Positions 54,637 through 64,000 of a stretch of 64,000 bases of DNA are shown here, one piece after another. The position numbers were made by a program, and so were the translations under genes. Source of the stretch: Panaeolus papilionaceus (lineage: Eukaryota > Basidiomycota > Agaricomycetes > Agaricales). The notes beneath the pieces are model-generated. The model saw only the letters and a list, made by a program, of their open reading frames with translations. It was not told the origin of the DNA and did not search any database. How positions within the stretch are numbered: the first letter of the stretch is position 1; every line of letters begins with the position of its first letter. Location of the stretch: the NCBI GenBank assembly GCA_015501605.1, contig JADNRZ010000017.1:1099880-1163879 (forward strand), in the 5' to 3' direction.

Positions 54637-55250
54637 AAAGTACTCAGTAATTCAACTGACTTTTGATTGACAGTTGGATGGTCAATTGAAAGTCAGTTGA
54701 GTGTTGGTCTGGTATTTTTACATAAATGTGACTTTCAGGGTAGAATGTCACATTAGTGTTGATCGACTTTCAATCGACTTTCAGTCAACAATTGGTCAAC
54801 TCCCAGTTTCTCTGCCAAAATTTAACCAACAACCAACTTTTGCTCAGAACTGTTGATTGACCATTGACTGCCATTGTTAATCAACTATCAGTCAACTTAT
54901 GTTTTCTTCTCTCATTGTAGGTATTTCCTAATTGCTAAATCTGTGACATCTATACATGTTGCTGCTAATTTTTTGTATCACTGCTAGACACTATCTGTCA
55001 CAGACAACTATGTGACATGTGACAGTCATGTTAGGTCACATTTACATATATACATACACATACATATTTTACTTGTAATACTATATTACATACTAATTTA
55101 GCTAGATCTGTGACATAGATGTGACATGTCACAAATTAAAAAACTGTTCTAAGCCACAATGGACTGCTAGTTGCTACTGGATGCTATCAGTCATGGAAGA
55201 CTATGTGACATGTGATAATCATAGTTGGTCACATCTACACATATCCACAC
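54637..55250. mobile_element. MITE A3, partial
   Basis: GTAATTCAACTGACTTTTG and GTCAATTGA/TCGACTTTCA motifs, then ATGTGACTTTCAGGGTAGA and the TGTCAC core as in A1/A2. The terminal 20 bp are replaced by the end of C2, and the other half is cut by the solo LTR at 55251. Confidence 0.7.
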
Positions 55251-55760
55251 TGTTACATCGTCTTTTTCCTTCCTTCTCTTTTTCTCTATCTTATCTTGTA
55301 CCATCACTCCTTCTTATCTTATCATCATGTACTATCATCTCTCTTATCTTTTCCCTCTCACTCCACTTCCATTCCCACTGTCGCTCCACCTCTTTCTCCT
55401 ATCTATGACTCATTCCTTACTCATCCCTCCCACATTTATGACTCATTCTTACTGCAGACTCCACTTCTGGCTCACACCTGATCTACTTGGTGTTTACATG
55501 CACAGCCTCTTAGATAGCTATATAAACTCTGTAGTTTATACCCTTGTTCTTTAGCTAGTTCTTTAACTTCAAATAGAACAACACTTCTACAATGATCTTA
55601 CTCTTCTCACTCTCTTCTAAGACAATACCAGTGTAGCATGTGTATGCAGTGGCATTCTTAGAACAATACTCAAACTCAGATACACAACAACCTTCTTCCA
55701 AACCTGACCCAGACAAGCTCAAAGGCCTTAACTGCAAGCACCTGTCAAGCTATCATAACA
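55251..55760 (+). mobile_element. Solo LTR, gypsy-4 type (510 bp)
   Basis: TGTTACATCGTC...GCTATCATAACA, with an internal TATATAAA near 55520. Flanks (CACAC, AAAGA) do not form a duplication and differ in origin, so a recombination junction is likely. Confidence 0.8.
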
Positions 55761-55795
55761 AAAGAACTAGCTACCCCAATGTACACCATCTGTAG

Positions 55796-56380
55796 TTTAC
55801 TATATATCGTTAGAAAGCTAGTAACAGCCTCTATAAGATCCCACCATCCGATCTGCCAAATTGTACTAGCAACCCAGCAGATCAGGTTCGCTTTTTCAGC
55901 CCCTATTCTCCTGCTAGAATTATTTCCTCAATATTGCTTCGCTTTTGGCACCATTTGGGGGGATATATATATCATTAGAAAGGTATACACTATATCTATC
56001 CATTCATGTGGTTTGATCTGCCAAATGTGGCCACAGAAGCAGCAGATCTGCTCTGGTTATTGTGCATTGATTAAACGAGCCCCTATTTACAAATCAAATC
56101 TTCGTCCTGATCAGGAATATTAGTGTGATGTCATTGATCCCATTTAATCTCATCAATCCTCATTAATTAGCTTCGCTTTTTTGGGAAATTGGCATCACTG
56201 ATCTGCTTCCAGGCACTAATGACACCACACTAATTAATTAATCCTCCTCCCCAAATATTGCAGCATTAATTGCACCGCTTTTTAGCTATATTTTATTATA
56301 CATATATATATCACCAGAAAGCTACAAATGTCTACTTTCAGGATCTGAAGACAGATCATAAATGTTGTGCTTGTGAAGGG
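55796..56380. repeat. Degenerate direct repeats, about 170-bp spacing
   Basis: ATATATCGTTAGAAAGCTA (55798), ATATATCATTAGAAAGGTA (55970) and ATATATCACCAGAAAGCTA (56307) head related units; the first two continue with GATCTGCCAAATTG/GATCTGCCAAATGTG and AGCAGATC, then AGCCCCTATT. Confidence 0.65.
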
Positions 56381-56534
56381 AGCAATTGCATTTCGCATTT
56401 TGGGTACTGGAGCATGGGAACACCCCTTGATCTTCCTTCTCCTCCTCCCTCCTCCGCTTTTTTGGCTTCATTTCTCCACACTCCCTGCAGCTACCAACCT
56501 GAGACTTGGCAGACCTGTTCATAAAAATTATTAA

Positions 56535-56582
56535 ATGTCTCTCTCCAGCCCAATAGTGAATATACAAACTATCTTGCATTCT
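56535..56582. repeat. 48-bp inverted repeat, left arm
   Basis: Exact reverse complement of 57708-57755. Confidence 0.95.
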
Positions 56583-57707
56583 AGGCACACCTCTACATAT
56601 ACCATATATATGTACATATCTCCGCTTATATACAAATTGAAAAGGTTCCACTCATTCAATTCACCAATTACATATTAACATACAATGTTTGCACCATATA
56701 TACCTAATAATACATTCTTTTGGCATCTCTACTGCTCAAGAAACTTTTGAATATTAGTCATAACATGTAGAACCATTGAACCTGATGCTCAATTGCTTCA
56801 AAAGTTCAAGCAATAGAATAGAAAACACCAAATACTACCTCAGGGTATTCAGAATAGTAATTTGTGAATATCTTCATGAATATTGACCACTTCAACATGC
56901 TTCAAACTGTTCTGAGGATGCTTAAATTGTCCCTTTAGAAGTAGCCCACCCCCAAAGAATTCTGAGCAGTTCTCAAAATCATTCAAATTTCCACTGATAA
57001 GCTTCTGATGAAGGATCAGAAACCAAATATTTTAATCAGAACACACAGACAGATGATGAGACATGATATGTAATGTTCACAAAAGGTTTGAAGTGATTTG
57101 GAGGATTGTGGAAGGGTAGAGCCTCAAAAAGGCGGTCAGAAGGTGTTTGATGTAGTGGTGATGGTGTGTATTCTTGAAACACTCAGCATCAACTATAATG
57201 GTTGCACACCATTTTGAACCTACAGATGGTTACACTGGTCCAAATCACTTGGGGTTTTTTGCATCGTGTAACTAGAGTTAACATATTCGTTTTCTGCTAT
57301 TTATGAGGTATAAATGGGAATGATATGGTATAGTAAATTGCAGAATAGTGAATTTTAAGGCCTGCATATAGATATGGCTAATATTACAAATATAGCTCAA
57401 TATATCGGGTGGTGGGCTGTATAGAACATTAAATATAGTGCATATAAACACTTGGACAATGCTAGAGACCTTTATGTGGAGTCAAATACACATGGATAAA
57501 GCCATAGGAGGCCATACTAACAGGAATGTGCATTTGGCTAATTCTACATGCAAATATAGGGATATATAATGCATCTCTGTTGGATTTCAGATCCCCAGTA
57601 TGCAATATTGATATAGAAATATCATTTACTAGCATACATCATACAGAAGCATTATATTTTGGTGCGCTTTTTTGAGAATTTAAGGGATTATGTACTAAGA
57701 TGCTGAT

Positions 57708-57755
57708 AGAATGCAAGATAGTTTGTATATTCACTATTGGGCTGGAGAGAGACAT
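57708..57755. repeat. 48-bp inverted repeat, right arm
   Basis: Perfect match to 56535-56582, ending exactly where the LTR begins, so the arm may continue beyond the chromovirus outside the window. Confidence 0.95.
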
Positions 57756-58160
57756 TGTAAGGGCACCTCAGACACACACAAGTCCTGGGGGAGATCCAAA
57801 GATATATATCAGCTCTACATAAATACAGGAAGTAGGCTCACCTGGGGGAGATCCAAAGAGAAAGAGGTAAAGGATCAAACCCAGGTGAAACAGCTATTTA
57901 AGTGATGAGCTGGCATTGGCATCAGCCTTGATGCCAAACAATGCCTTTGGAAACAAACAAAGGGAAACACAAAGGAATGACTATGTAACAGTGGCAACAA
58001 CTAAATAATGAATGAATGGTAACTAAAGGAGAGTGTAATATAATATCTATGAGTCCATGATATGTCCAGATAATGAGATAGAGCAAAGGAAATGGAGAAA
58101 GGAGAGACAGAGAGATGATAATAAGGAAAGGAATAGGAGGTAGCAGGAGATCCCCTGACA
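57756..58160 (-). mobile_element. Chromovirus 3' LTR (405 bp)
   Basis: Minus strand TGTCAGGGG...CCTTACA. Contains a direct repeat of CCTGGGGGAGATCCAAAGA (57785 and 57842), a TATA-like TTAAATAG (57901-57894) and ACCTCTTTCT (57868-57859) complementary to the presumed primer site. Confidence 0.9.
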
Positions 58161-58172
58161 TTACCCCCCCTC
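58161..58172 (-). other. Polypurine tract
   Basis: Minus strand AGGGGGGGGTAA just before the 3' LTR, starting at the pol stop codon. Confidence 0.85.
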
Positions 58173-61100
58173 TAGGATTGCTTCGCCCTCGAAGCATGAA
58201 GTCCAGCCTGTTTGTAAGGAGTGTGAGCATAAGTGGTCCTGATAACCTTTGGAGCCTTAGGATTCTCTGCATAGAAGTCCCTGATGAGGTCAGGAGCATG
58301 GACATCGTCAGCTGGTTCCCAAGAATTCCAACCAGCATCGTATCCTTCCCATTTGATCAGGTATCGAAGTTTGCCTCTGATGAACTTGCTGTTTAAAATC
58401 TTCTCCACAACAAACTCTTCGACATTGTCAACAAGCACAGGAGGTGGGGGTAGCTTGGCTCTTCGACCAGAGATAGGATCAAAAGGAGCAGGTGTGAGTC
58501 TGACAACATGGAAGACTGGATGGATGCGGGAGAGGGATTTAGGAAGCTGAAGACGGTAGGCATTCTTTCCAACACTAGAAATGACTGGGTAAGGACCAAC
58601 TCGCTTGTGGGAGAGCTTCTTGGATGGCCGAGTGGTTTGGATGTCTGAAGCATCAAGGTAGACACGATCTCCAGGCTTGATCTCAGGAGCCTTGGTGCGA
58701 CGCCGGTTGTAGTACCTAGCCATGTCCTCCTTAGCAGCTGCTAAGGCAGCACGAGCTTCCTCAAGAGCAGTCTTCATCCTATCAGTGAACTCATTCACAG
58801 TTTCCATCCGGGAGGGAGGAAGAGGTTCAAAGCCCATGCGAGGATGTTGACCAGAGTCTAGAAGGAAGGGAGTCTGCTGGGTGGAGGAGTGGACATGGTT
58901 GTTGTAGGCAAACTCAGCCATGGAAAGGATGTCGTACCAGTCGTCTTGTCGCTCAGAGATGTAGAGCCTGAGGTATTGTTCCAACTCCTGGTTGACACGC
59001 TCAGTCTGCCCATCAGTTTGAGGGTGATAGGCAGTGCTACGAGCTGGCTCAATCCCAAGCAGCCTGTAGAGTTCAGTAGTGAACTCTGCAATGAACTGTG
59101 GACCGCGATCAGAGACTACCTTGGATGGGAGGCCATGGAGTTTCCAGATATGGTCACGATACATGCGGGCAGTGCCTAGGGCAGAGACAGTGGTAGTGGT
59201 AGCAGTGAAGTGGGCGCGTTTGGAAAGGGAGTCAACAACAACCATGATGGCATCATAACCATTGGACTCAGGAAGCTCGACAATGAAGTCCACACTGATA
59301 TGGTCCCAACGGCGGTCAGGAACAGCAAGGGGCTCAAGTTCTCCAAGGGGTCGCTGCCTGATGGTCTTGGTCCTAAGACACATGTCACAGGTGCTGGTGT
59401 AGAGTCCAATGAACTTAGACATGCGAGGCCACCAATAGTTCCTAGACACAAGCTCCAAGGTCTTCCAACGTCCAGGGTGTCCAGCAAGAGTGGAGTCATG
59501 GCAGAGAGCCACAATGCGACGACGAAGATCACCACCTGGTGGAACATAGAGCTTTCCACAGAAGTAGATAAGACCATCAGCTTCATCCCACTCTGAGGAG
59601 CGAAGAGACTGAGATCCAGTCTTTCTGAGCGCCTTGACTGCCTTGGCCACAGTGTCCTCAAGATCAGAGGCCTCCTTGGAATGTCGACGGATCTCACGAA
59701 CCAGAGAGCGTTCCTGTCCAACAAATTCCAGACCTTCTAGTGCACGAACTGCAAACATCCCTGGGGTGAGGAGGGTGATGTTCTGGTTGTCACGTTCACT
59801 AGAACCATGGTCAGACCGACGTGAGAGGGCATCTGCTTTTCCCATAGTAGCTCCTGCCTTGTGCTGCATGACGAAGTCAAAGCGCGCCAGAGTGAGAGAC
59901 CAGCGGGCTTGCCTGCGGTTGAGGTTCTGAGACAACATGAAGTACTCCAAGTTCTTGTGGTCAGTCCAGATCTCAAACTTGTGGCGGGCACCCTCAAGGA
60001 AGTGTCTCCATTCCTGCAAGGCTCGAATGATTGCAAGCATTTCCTTGTCATGAATCTCATAGTTCCTTTCGACAGGAGAGAGTGACTTGGAGAAGAAAGC
60101 AATGGGATGCCACTTTCCATCTTCTGGAGACTGTTGAGAGAGTACAGCACCAGTGGCGAAGTCTGAAGAGTCAGCTTCAAGCCGGAAAGGGAGATCATCA
60201 TTGGGAGCAGCAAGGACAGGGGAGGAGGTGACAGCATCCTTGATGGACTGGAAGGCAGTAGCAGCAGCAGGAGACCAGGAAAACTCAGTGGAGCTCTTGG
60301 TAAGATCAAAGAGGGGACGTGCATGATGAGAGAAGTCCTTGATGAACCGTCGATAGAAGTTGGCAAAACCCAGGAAAGATTGGACTTCTTTCCTATTGGT
60401 GGGGGTGGGCCATTGAGCAACTCCAGCAACTTTGACAGGATCCATCTCGACTCGGTTCTCAGCAACGATAAGCCCAAGGTACTCAATGCGTGTCTTCTCA
60501 AACTCGCATTTCTCCAGGCGGAGGCAGAGACCATGTTCCTCTAGACGCTTCAGGACCCTATGAGTGACCTCTCGATGCTCAGGAATATCCTTGGTGAAGA
60601 TCAGGATGTCATCCAGATATACCACAACCACACCTTCAGAGATCATGTCTTGGAAGATCTCATTCATCATGGTTTGGAAGGTGGCAGGACTGTTGGTGAG
60701 ACCAAAGAACATGACAAGAGGTTCGAAGAGACCTCTGTGAGTGCGAAAAGCAGCCTTCCACTCATCTCCTTCCTTGATGCGGACATTGTTGAAACCCCAA
60801 CGAATGTCAAGCTTGGTGAAGTAGCGTGCACCACGAAGTTGGTTGATAAGGTCAGAGATGAGAGGGAGAGGGTACTTGTTCTTCACAGTCATATCATTGA
60901 GCATGCGATAGTCCTGGACCAGACGAAGGGAGCCATCCTTTTTCTTCACAAAGAAGACTGGTGATGCCATGGGGGACTTGGAGCGGCGAATCTTTCCCTG
61001 AGCCTCGTTCTCAGCAAGGAAGCGCTCAGCCTCTTCACGTTCTGCAGGGTTTAATGGGTAAACCTTGCATCCCTTGGGTTGAGCTCCAGGAATGAGCTCA

Positions 61101-61729
61101 ATCGCATGATCCCAAGGCCTTCTCTCAGGAAGCTTAAGAAACTCAGCTTCAGAGAAGACGCGATGGAAGAGACTCTGATAGTCAGGGACTGGACGATGAG
61201 GTGAGGAAGGGGGAGTGGTCTGTTCTGGTTGAGGAGCAGAGTTATGCAAGAAACCTTCAGCCAGGCGTTGACTGATGGTTGAAGTAGCGTTGATATGCTT
61301 TTCAGCTTCCTCAGGGAGTAAGCCAGAAACCCAGACACGATCGCCTTCCTCAAGATCAAATGGCAGATCAGAGGACTCGAGATCATCAGAATCTTCAGGG
61401 GAAGACTCTTCAGGGGTGAGAGAGGGGGCAGGACCAGAGCGGCAGGCATTCACCTTGGCTTCTTCCTTACGAGCAGCCTTCTTTTCCTCATTGAGTTCCT
61501 TCTTGCAACCAAAGCATCGACTGCTAGGCTTGCAACGAGACATCTTGACTTCTCCAGTTTCCCAATTGACTTCAGGATTGTGATCCCTGAACCAAGTGTA
61601 TCCAATGATCAGCTTCTGCTTCCCTAAGCCCGTGACACAGAAGAGTGCGCGTTCTGTGTGGCCGTTGTACCGGAGGATCAAGTCAACCACCTCAGTAATT
61701 GAACCAGACTCGTTGAGCGTTCCATCCAC
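58172..61729 (-). CDS. Chromovirus pol (protease end, RT, RNase H, integrase, chromodomain)
   Basis: 1185 codons open in the gag frame. Order: end of protease (TGLGKQKLIIGYTW, about 50), RT (QDYRMLNDMTVKNKYPLP, FFGLTNSPATFQ, YLDDILIF near 370), RNase H (DKEMLAIIRALQEWRHF), integrase zinc region (LAGHPGRWKTLELV near 745), DD35E core (SVDF near 813, SDRGPQF near 875, QTERVNQE near 911), GPYPVISSV domain, chromodomain (FVVEKILNSKF, LIKWEGYDAGWNSWEPADDV, about 1104-1160). All catalytic residues are present. The first ATG at 61729 is not a natural start: the frame continues upstream across a TGA into protease. Confidence 0.9.
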   Translation of the reverse strand: MDGTLNESGSITEVVDLILRYNGHTERALFCVTGLGKQKLIIGYTWFRDHNPEVNWETGEVKMSRCKPSSRCFGCKKELNEEKKAARKEEAKVNACRSGPAPSLTPEESSPEDSDDLESSDLPFDLEEGDRVWVSGLLPEEAEKHINATSTISQRLAEGFLHNSAPQPEQTTPPSSPHRPVPDYQSLFHRVFSEAEFLKLPERRPWDHAIELIPGAQPKGCKVYPLNPAEREEAERFLAENEAQGKIRRSKSPMASPVFFVKKKDGSLRLVQDYRMLNDMTVKNKYPLPLISDLINQLRGARYFTKLDIRWGFNNVRIKEGDEWKAAFRTHRGLFEPLVMFFGLTNSPATFQTMMNEIFQDMISEGVVVVYLDDILIFTKDIPEHREVTHRVLKRLEEHGLCLRLEKCEFEKTRIEYLGLIVAENRVEMDPVKVAGVAQWPTPTNRKEVQSFLGFANFYRRFIKDFSHHARPLFDLTKSSTEFSWSPAAATAFQSIKDAVTSSPVLAAPNDDLPFRLEADSSDFATGAVLSQQSPEDGKWHPIAFFSKSLSPVERNYEIHDKEMLAIIRALQEWRHFLEGARHKFEIWTDHKNLEYFMLSQNLNRRQARWSLTLARFDFVMQHKAGATMGKADALSRRSDHGSSERDNQNITLLTPGMFAVRALEGLEFVGQERSLVREIRRHSKEASDLEDTVAKAVKALRKTGSQSLRSSEWDEADGLIYFCGKLYVPPGGDLRRRIVALCHDSTLAGHPGRWKTLELVSRNYWWPRMSKFIGLYTSTCDMCLRTKTIRQRPLGELEPLAVPDRRWDHISVDFIVELPESNGYDAIMVVVDSLSKRAHFTATTTTVSALGTARMYRDHIWKLHGLPSKVVSDRGPQFIAEFTTELYRLLGIEPARSTAYHPQTDGQTERVNQELEQYLRLYISERQDDWYDILSMAEFAYNNHVHSSTQQTPFLLDSGQHPRMGFEPLPPSRMETVNEFTDRMKTALEEARAALAAAKEDMARYYNRRRTKAPEIKPGDRVYLDASDIQTTRPSKKLSHKRVGPYPVISSVGKNAYRLQLPKSLSRIHPVFHVVRLTPAPFDPISGRRAKLPPPPVLVDNVEEFVVEKILNSKFIRGKLRYLIKWEGYDAGWNSWEPADDVHAPDLIRDFYAENPKAPKVIRTTYAHTPYKQAGLHASRAKQS

Positions 61730-61771
61730 GTTACGAACAGGGATGGGGCGGCTGAGCTTCCTGGTGGCAAT

Positions 61772-62944
61772 TCAGTTGGACTTGACGTACTCTCGATCGA
61801 TGAACAGACCAGTAGCGCCAGTGTCAAGCAAGGCCTTAACAGATCGAGCTTCATGGGAGTCGGTGGTCTCTATCTCAACCTTCAGGTGAAGGGAGCTAGG
61901 TCCAGGTGCAAGAGAAGAGATGGTGCACGAGGATGGAAGGCGACGACATTCCCATTTGGAGCGACGAGGTAGGCGGGGCGGAGCAGAAGGATCATGGAGG
62001 GAGGATGGAGAGGAGGGAACCTTGTCTTCATCTGGGAGAGATAGAGTCTCATCAACCAGAGGGGCATACCGATTACGAGAGTCAAGAACGACTTTAGGAC
62101 AAGGTAGAGGTGGAGCTTGTGCAGGCGTTTGCACAGAGACTTCACTTGTCACAGGCTTTCGTAAGGGGGCATGAGTGGTGCGAATAGACAAAGGACCAGG
62201 GGAGGGGTCAAGGAAATGTGAGAAGGAAGGAGGAAGAGAAGAGAGTGGGCTAGGCACAGGAGGAGGAGGCTGCAGATGGAAGGTGTCATTAGCAGCCAAG
62301 TTGAGAGCAACAAGGCGGGCCAATTCATACCAGCTGGAGGGATCGTTATGAGCTGGATGTGAAGCTACCTGCTTACTGAGATGATCAGTGATGGAGGGGT
62401 GGAGGCCACGACGGAACTTGACCACAATGTAGGAGGGGTCAGAGTAGCCAGCTTCAGCAACAAGGTCACGGAAGGAGTCAACGTAATCGTCAACAGAACG
62501 ATCCCCTTGGAAGTAGGAGGTACCTTCCAAGATGAGGGCAGCAGTTTCCTGCTCACGCAAGGGGAAGAACTCTTTGCGAAAGTCTTCAGCAAAGTGATCC
62601 CAAGTTGCGTAAGGGGAGGAACCTTCCTCAATGAGCTCAAAGATCCTGCAGGACCATAGAGCAGCTCGACCAGCAGACATGAACGTGAGGGCCCAACTAA
62701 TCATGGTGGACTCGTCCGGAAAAAGATCTGGACGAAGTCTGAAGTAACCCATGAGAGAGTTGTAGAAGGCTTTGCCCTTGAGACGATCACCATCATACCG
62801 GGGAGGAGGAGCTGGCCTAACCTTTTCTGCAATCATCAAAGGAGTCCCAAGACGATGAGAAGAAGGGGCAGAGGAATGCACTACTCCACTAGGATAACCA
62901 GAAGAGGCAGTGAGGAGAGGGGAAGACACTATTCCACTGGGCAA
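61772..62944 (-). pseudogene. Chromovirus gag main part and protease active site
   Basis: Gag body (YDGDRLKGKAFYNSLMGYF, FAEDFRKEFFPLREQETAAL, SVDDYVDSFRDLVAEAGY), Pro-rich linker, then the retropepsin motif LLDTGATGLFIDREYVKSN before TGA 61774-61772. Pol continues in the same frame after 14 codons, so this stop splits the protease. A CGA to TGA change is the simplest cause; stop readthrough inside the protease would be unusual. No CCHC knuckle was seen. Confidence 0.85.
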
Positions 62945-63474
62945 CCAGAAGAGACAGTGGGGAGGGGAGGATCCACTCTATTGGATGACCGAATAGAAGT
63001 GGGGGGAAGAGGAAGACTACTACTAGAAGAAAGAGAAGAAGAAGAATGTTCCATAGGTACACTAATAAAATGAGAAGAAGAAGGAAGAGGGTGAGGAGAA
63101 GAAGAAGATTGTTCCATGTTTACACTAGGTAAAGGAAAAGAAGAAGGGGGAGAAAAGTTTCTGTCTACAGTTCCATGGTTTAAAGAGTGTAGTATCCCAT
63201 CTGTCAGCTGTCCAACAGAGTGGGAAGGGAGTGGGGGAAAAGTAGAAGAAACAAGGGAGGGAGAAGAAGAAGGGGAAGAGGAAAGAGAAAGAGGAGAGGG
63301 ATTGAAAGTAGAAGAAAAATAATGAAGCAAGGAAAGAACAGAAGACCTCAAGTGGGAGATAGCTACCTGTTGGGATTCCTGCTGAGCAAGCATGGAGGAT
63401 ACCTGGTCTTCCAGGGAAGGCAACTGAGACAGAGAGACAGAAGCAGCTGGAGGTGGTGAAGTATGGGGATCCAT
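62929..63474 (-). pseudogene. Chromovirus gag N-terminal part
   Basis: Starts MDPHTSPPPAASVSLSQLP at 63474, with a short helical segment (LEDQVSSMLAQQESQQVAIS) then Ser/Pro-rich sequence. It ends early at SSGCPVE because of CCC (62939-62941 on the plus strand as GGG) where the fragment at 22649-22652 has CCCC; with the extra base it would run into the main gag frame. Confidence 0.85.
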
Positions 63475-63592
63475 GGTTGCCAGACAGGGAGAAGAGAGGA
63501 GAGGGAGAAAGCACAGAGTCTATAATGCAGCTGAACAGAAGAAGCAGAACAGAGGATGTAACAGACTGTATGCAGTCTCAGTCTCCAAGGTG

Positions 63593-63604
63593 ACCTCTTT
63601 CTAC
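63593..63604 (-). other. Presumed primer-binding site
   Basis: Minus strand, directly inside the 5' LTR: GT then AGAAAGAGGT. The ten bases are complementary to ACCTCTTTCT in the LTR. No tRNA match was recognised. Confidence 0.45.
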
Positions 63605-64000
63605 TGTAAGGGCACCTCAGACACACACAAGTCCTGGGGGAGATCCAAAGATATATATCAGCTCTACATAAATACAGGAAGTAGGCTCACCTGGGGGAGA
63701 TCCAAAGAGAAAGAGGTAAAGGATCAAACCCAGGTGAAACAGCTATTTAAGTGATGAGCTGGCATTGGCATCAGCCTTGATGCCAAACAATGCCTTTGGA
63801 AACAAACAAAGGGAAACACAAAGGAATGACTATGTAACAGTGGCAACAACTAAATAATGAATGAATGGTAACTAAAGGAGAGTGTAATATAATATCTATG
63901 AGTCCATGATATGTCCAGATAATGAGATAGAGCAAAGGAAATGGAGAAAGGAGAGACAGAGAGATGATAATAAGGAAAGGAATAGGAGGTAGCAGGAGAT
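63605..64000 (-). mobile_element. Chromovirus 5' LTR, cut by the window edge
   Basis: Matches 57756-58151 base for base by eye; the last about 9 bp lie outside. Confidence 0.9.
63743..63750 (-). promoter_or_regulatory. TATA-like box of the chromovirus LTR
   Basis: TTAAATAG on the minus strand, 33 nt upstream of ACCTCTTTCT, the start expected if the transcript primes itself. Confidence 0.45.

Larger units (their letters stand above)
55761..57755. other. Non-coding repeat-rich region
   Basis: No gene. Holds degenerate direct repeats (55796-56380), about six copies of a TTCGCTTTTTTGG-like motif, and the left and right arms of a 48-bp inverted repeat (56535 and 57708). Confidence 0.5.
57756..64000 (-). 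mobile_element. Nearly intact chromovirus (Ty3/gypsy)
   Basis: Minus strand: 5' LTR at 63605-64000 (lacks about 9 bp at the window edge), gag, protease, RT, RNase H, integrase, chromodomain, polypurine tract, 3' LTR at 57756-58160. The LTRs look identical over 396 bp, so insertion is recent. Left flank is GACAT; the partner duplication lies outside. Two lesions only are seen in gag-pol. Confidence 0.95.

Noticed and set aside
57711..57905. Short plus-strand frame at the LTR (also seen at 12300 and 63473)
   Set aside because: Made of LTR sequence read on the wrong strand; repeats wherever the LTR occurs.
59737..60534. 265-codon minus-strand frame overlapping chromovirus pol
   Set aside because: Out of frame with RT/RNase H motifs; Leu/Ser-rich shadow of the real pol frame.

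Overview
The window is a transposon-dense stretch of a filamentous fungal genome, almost certainly a basidiomycete of the Agaricomycetes. Pointers to this are the roughly 50-nt GT-AG introns of the only host-like gene, LINE elements of the endonuclease-RT-RNase H type (Tad-like), several chromodomain-bearing Ty3/gypsy elements and a tyrosine-recombinase retrotransposon of the DIRS/Ngaro kind. No rRNA, tRNA, CRISPR array or bacterial operon was recognised, and no species can be named from sequence alone.

Layout, left to right. 3-1819: a decayed multi-exon host-type gene. 2302-11391: two LINE copies of one family tail to tail (A plus, B minus). 11802-13652: a LINE scrap (E), an isolated gypsy LTR and the protease part of a second gypsy element (gypsy-2, minus). 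13653-20277: a full-length LINE copy (C) inserted cleanly into the gypsy-2 gag gene, which resumes at 20278-21986. 22692-30676: an old LINE (LINE2) split by a younger LINE (D) and by a third LINE type (LINE3). 31678-39059: a decayed chromovirus (gypsy-3) with an extra 3' ORF, split by a MITE. 39060-45721: LTR, MITE and hAT debris. 45722-50591: a DIRS/Ngaro-like element inside a MITE. 50592-55760: more MITEs and a solo LTR. 55761-57755: non-coding repeats. 57756-64000: a nearly intact chromovirus (minus) whose right LTR runs off the window by about 9 bp.

How it fits together. Nesting and target-site duplications give a relative order: LINE C after gypsy-2; LINE D and LINE3 after LINE2; MITE A1 after gypsy-3; the Ngaro element after MITE A4; the right-hand chromovirus last (its two LTRs look identical over the shared 396 bp). 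Old copies are poor in CpG, and their reading frames are broken mostly by TGA where relatives have CGA (Arg), as expected from deamination of methylated CpG.

Two patterns stand out beyond ordinary annotation. The LINE coding sequences hold a dense series of short perfect stem-loops (8-10 bp stems, 3-5 nt loops), at least one of which is kept by a different stem sequence in the old LINE2. A set of hAT-like MITEs shares termini and a TGTCAC/GTGACA core but carries three different subterminal palindrome arrays (GTCGATCGAC, TCAGCTGA, CTCTAGAGAG types).
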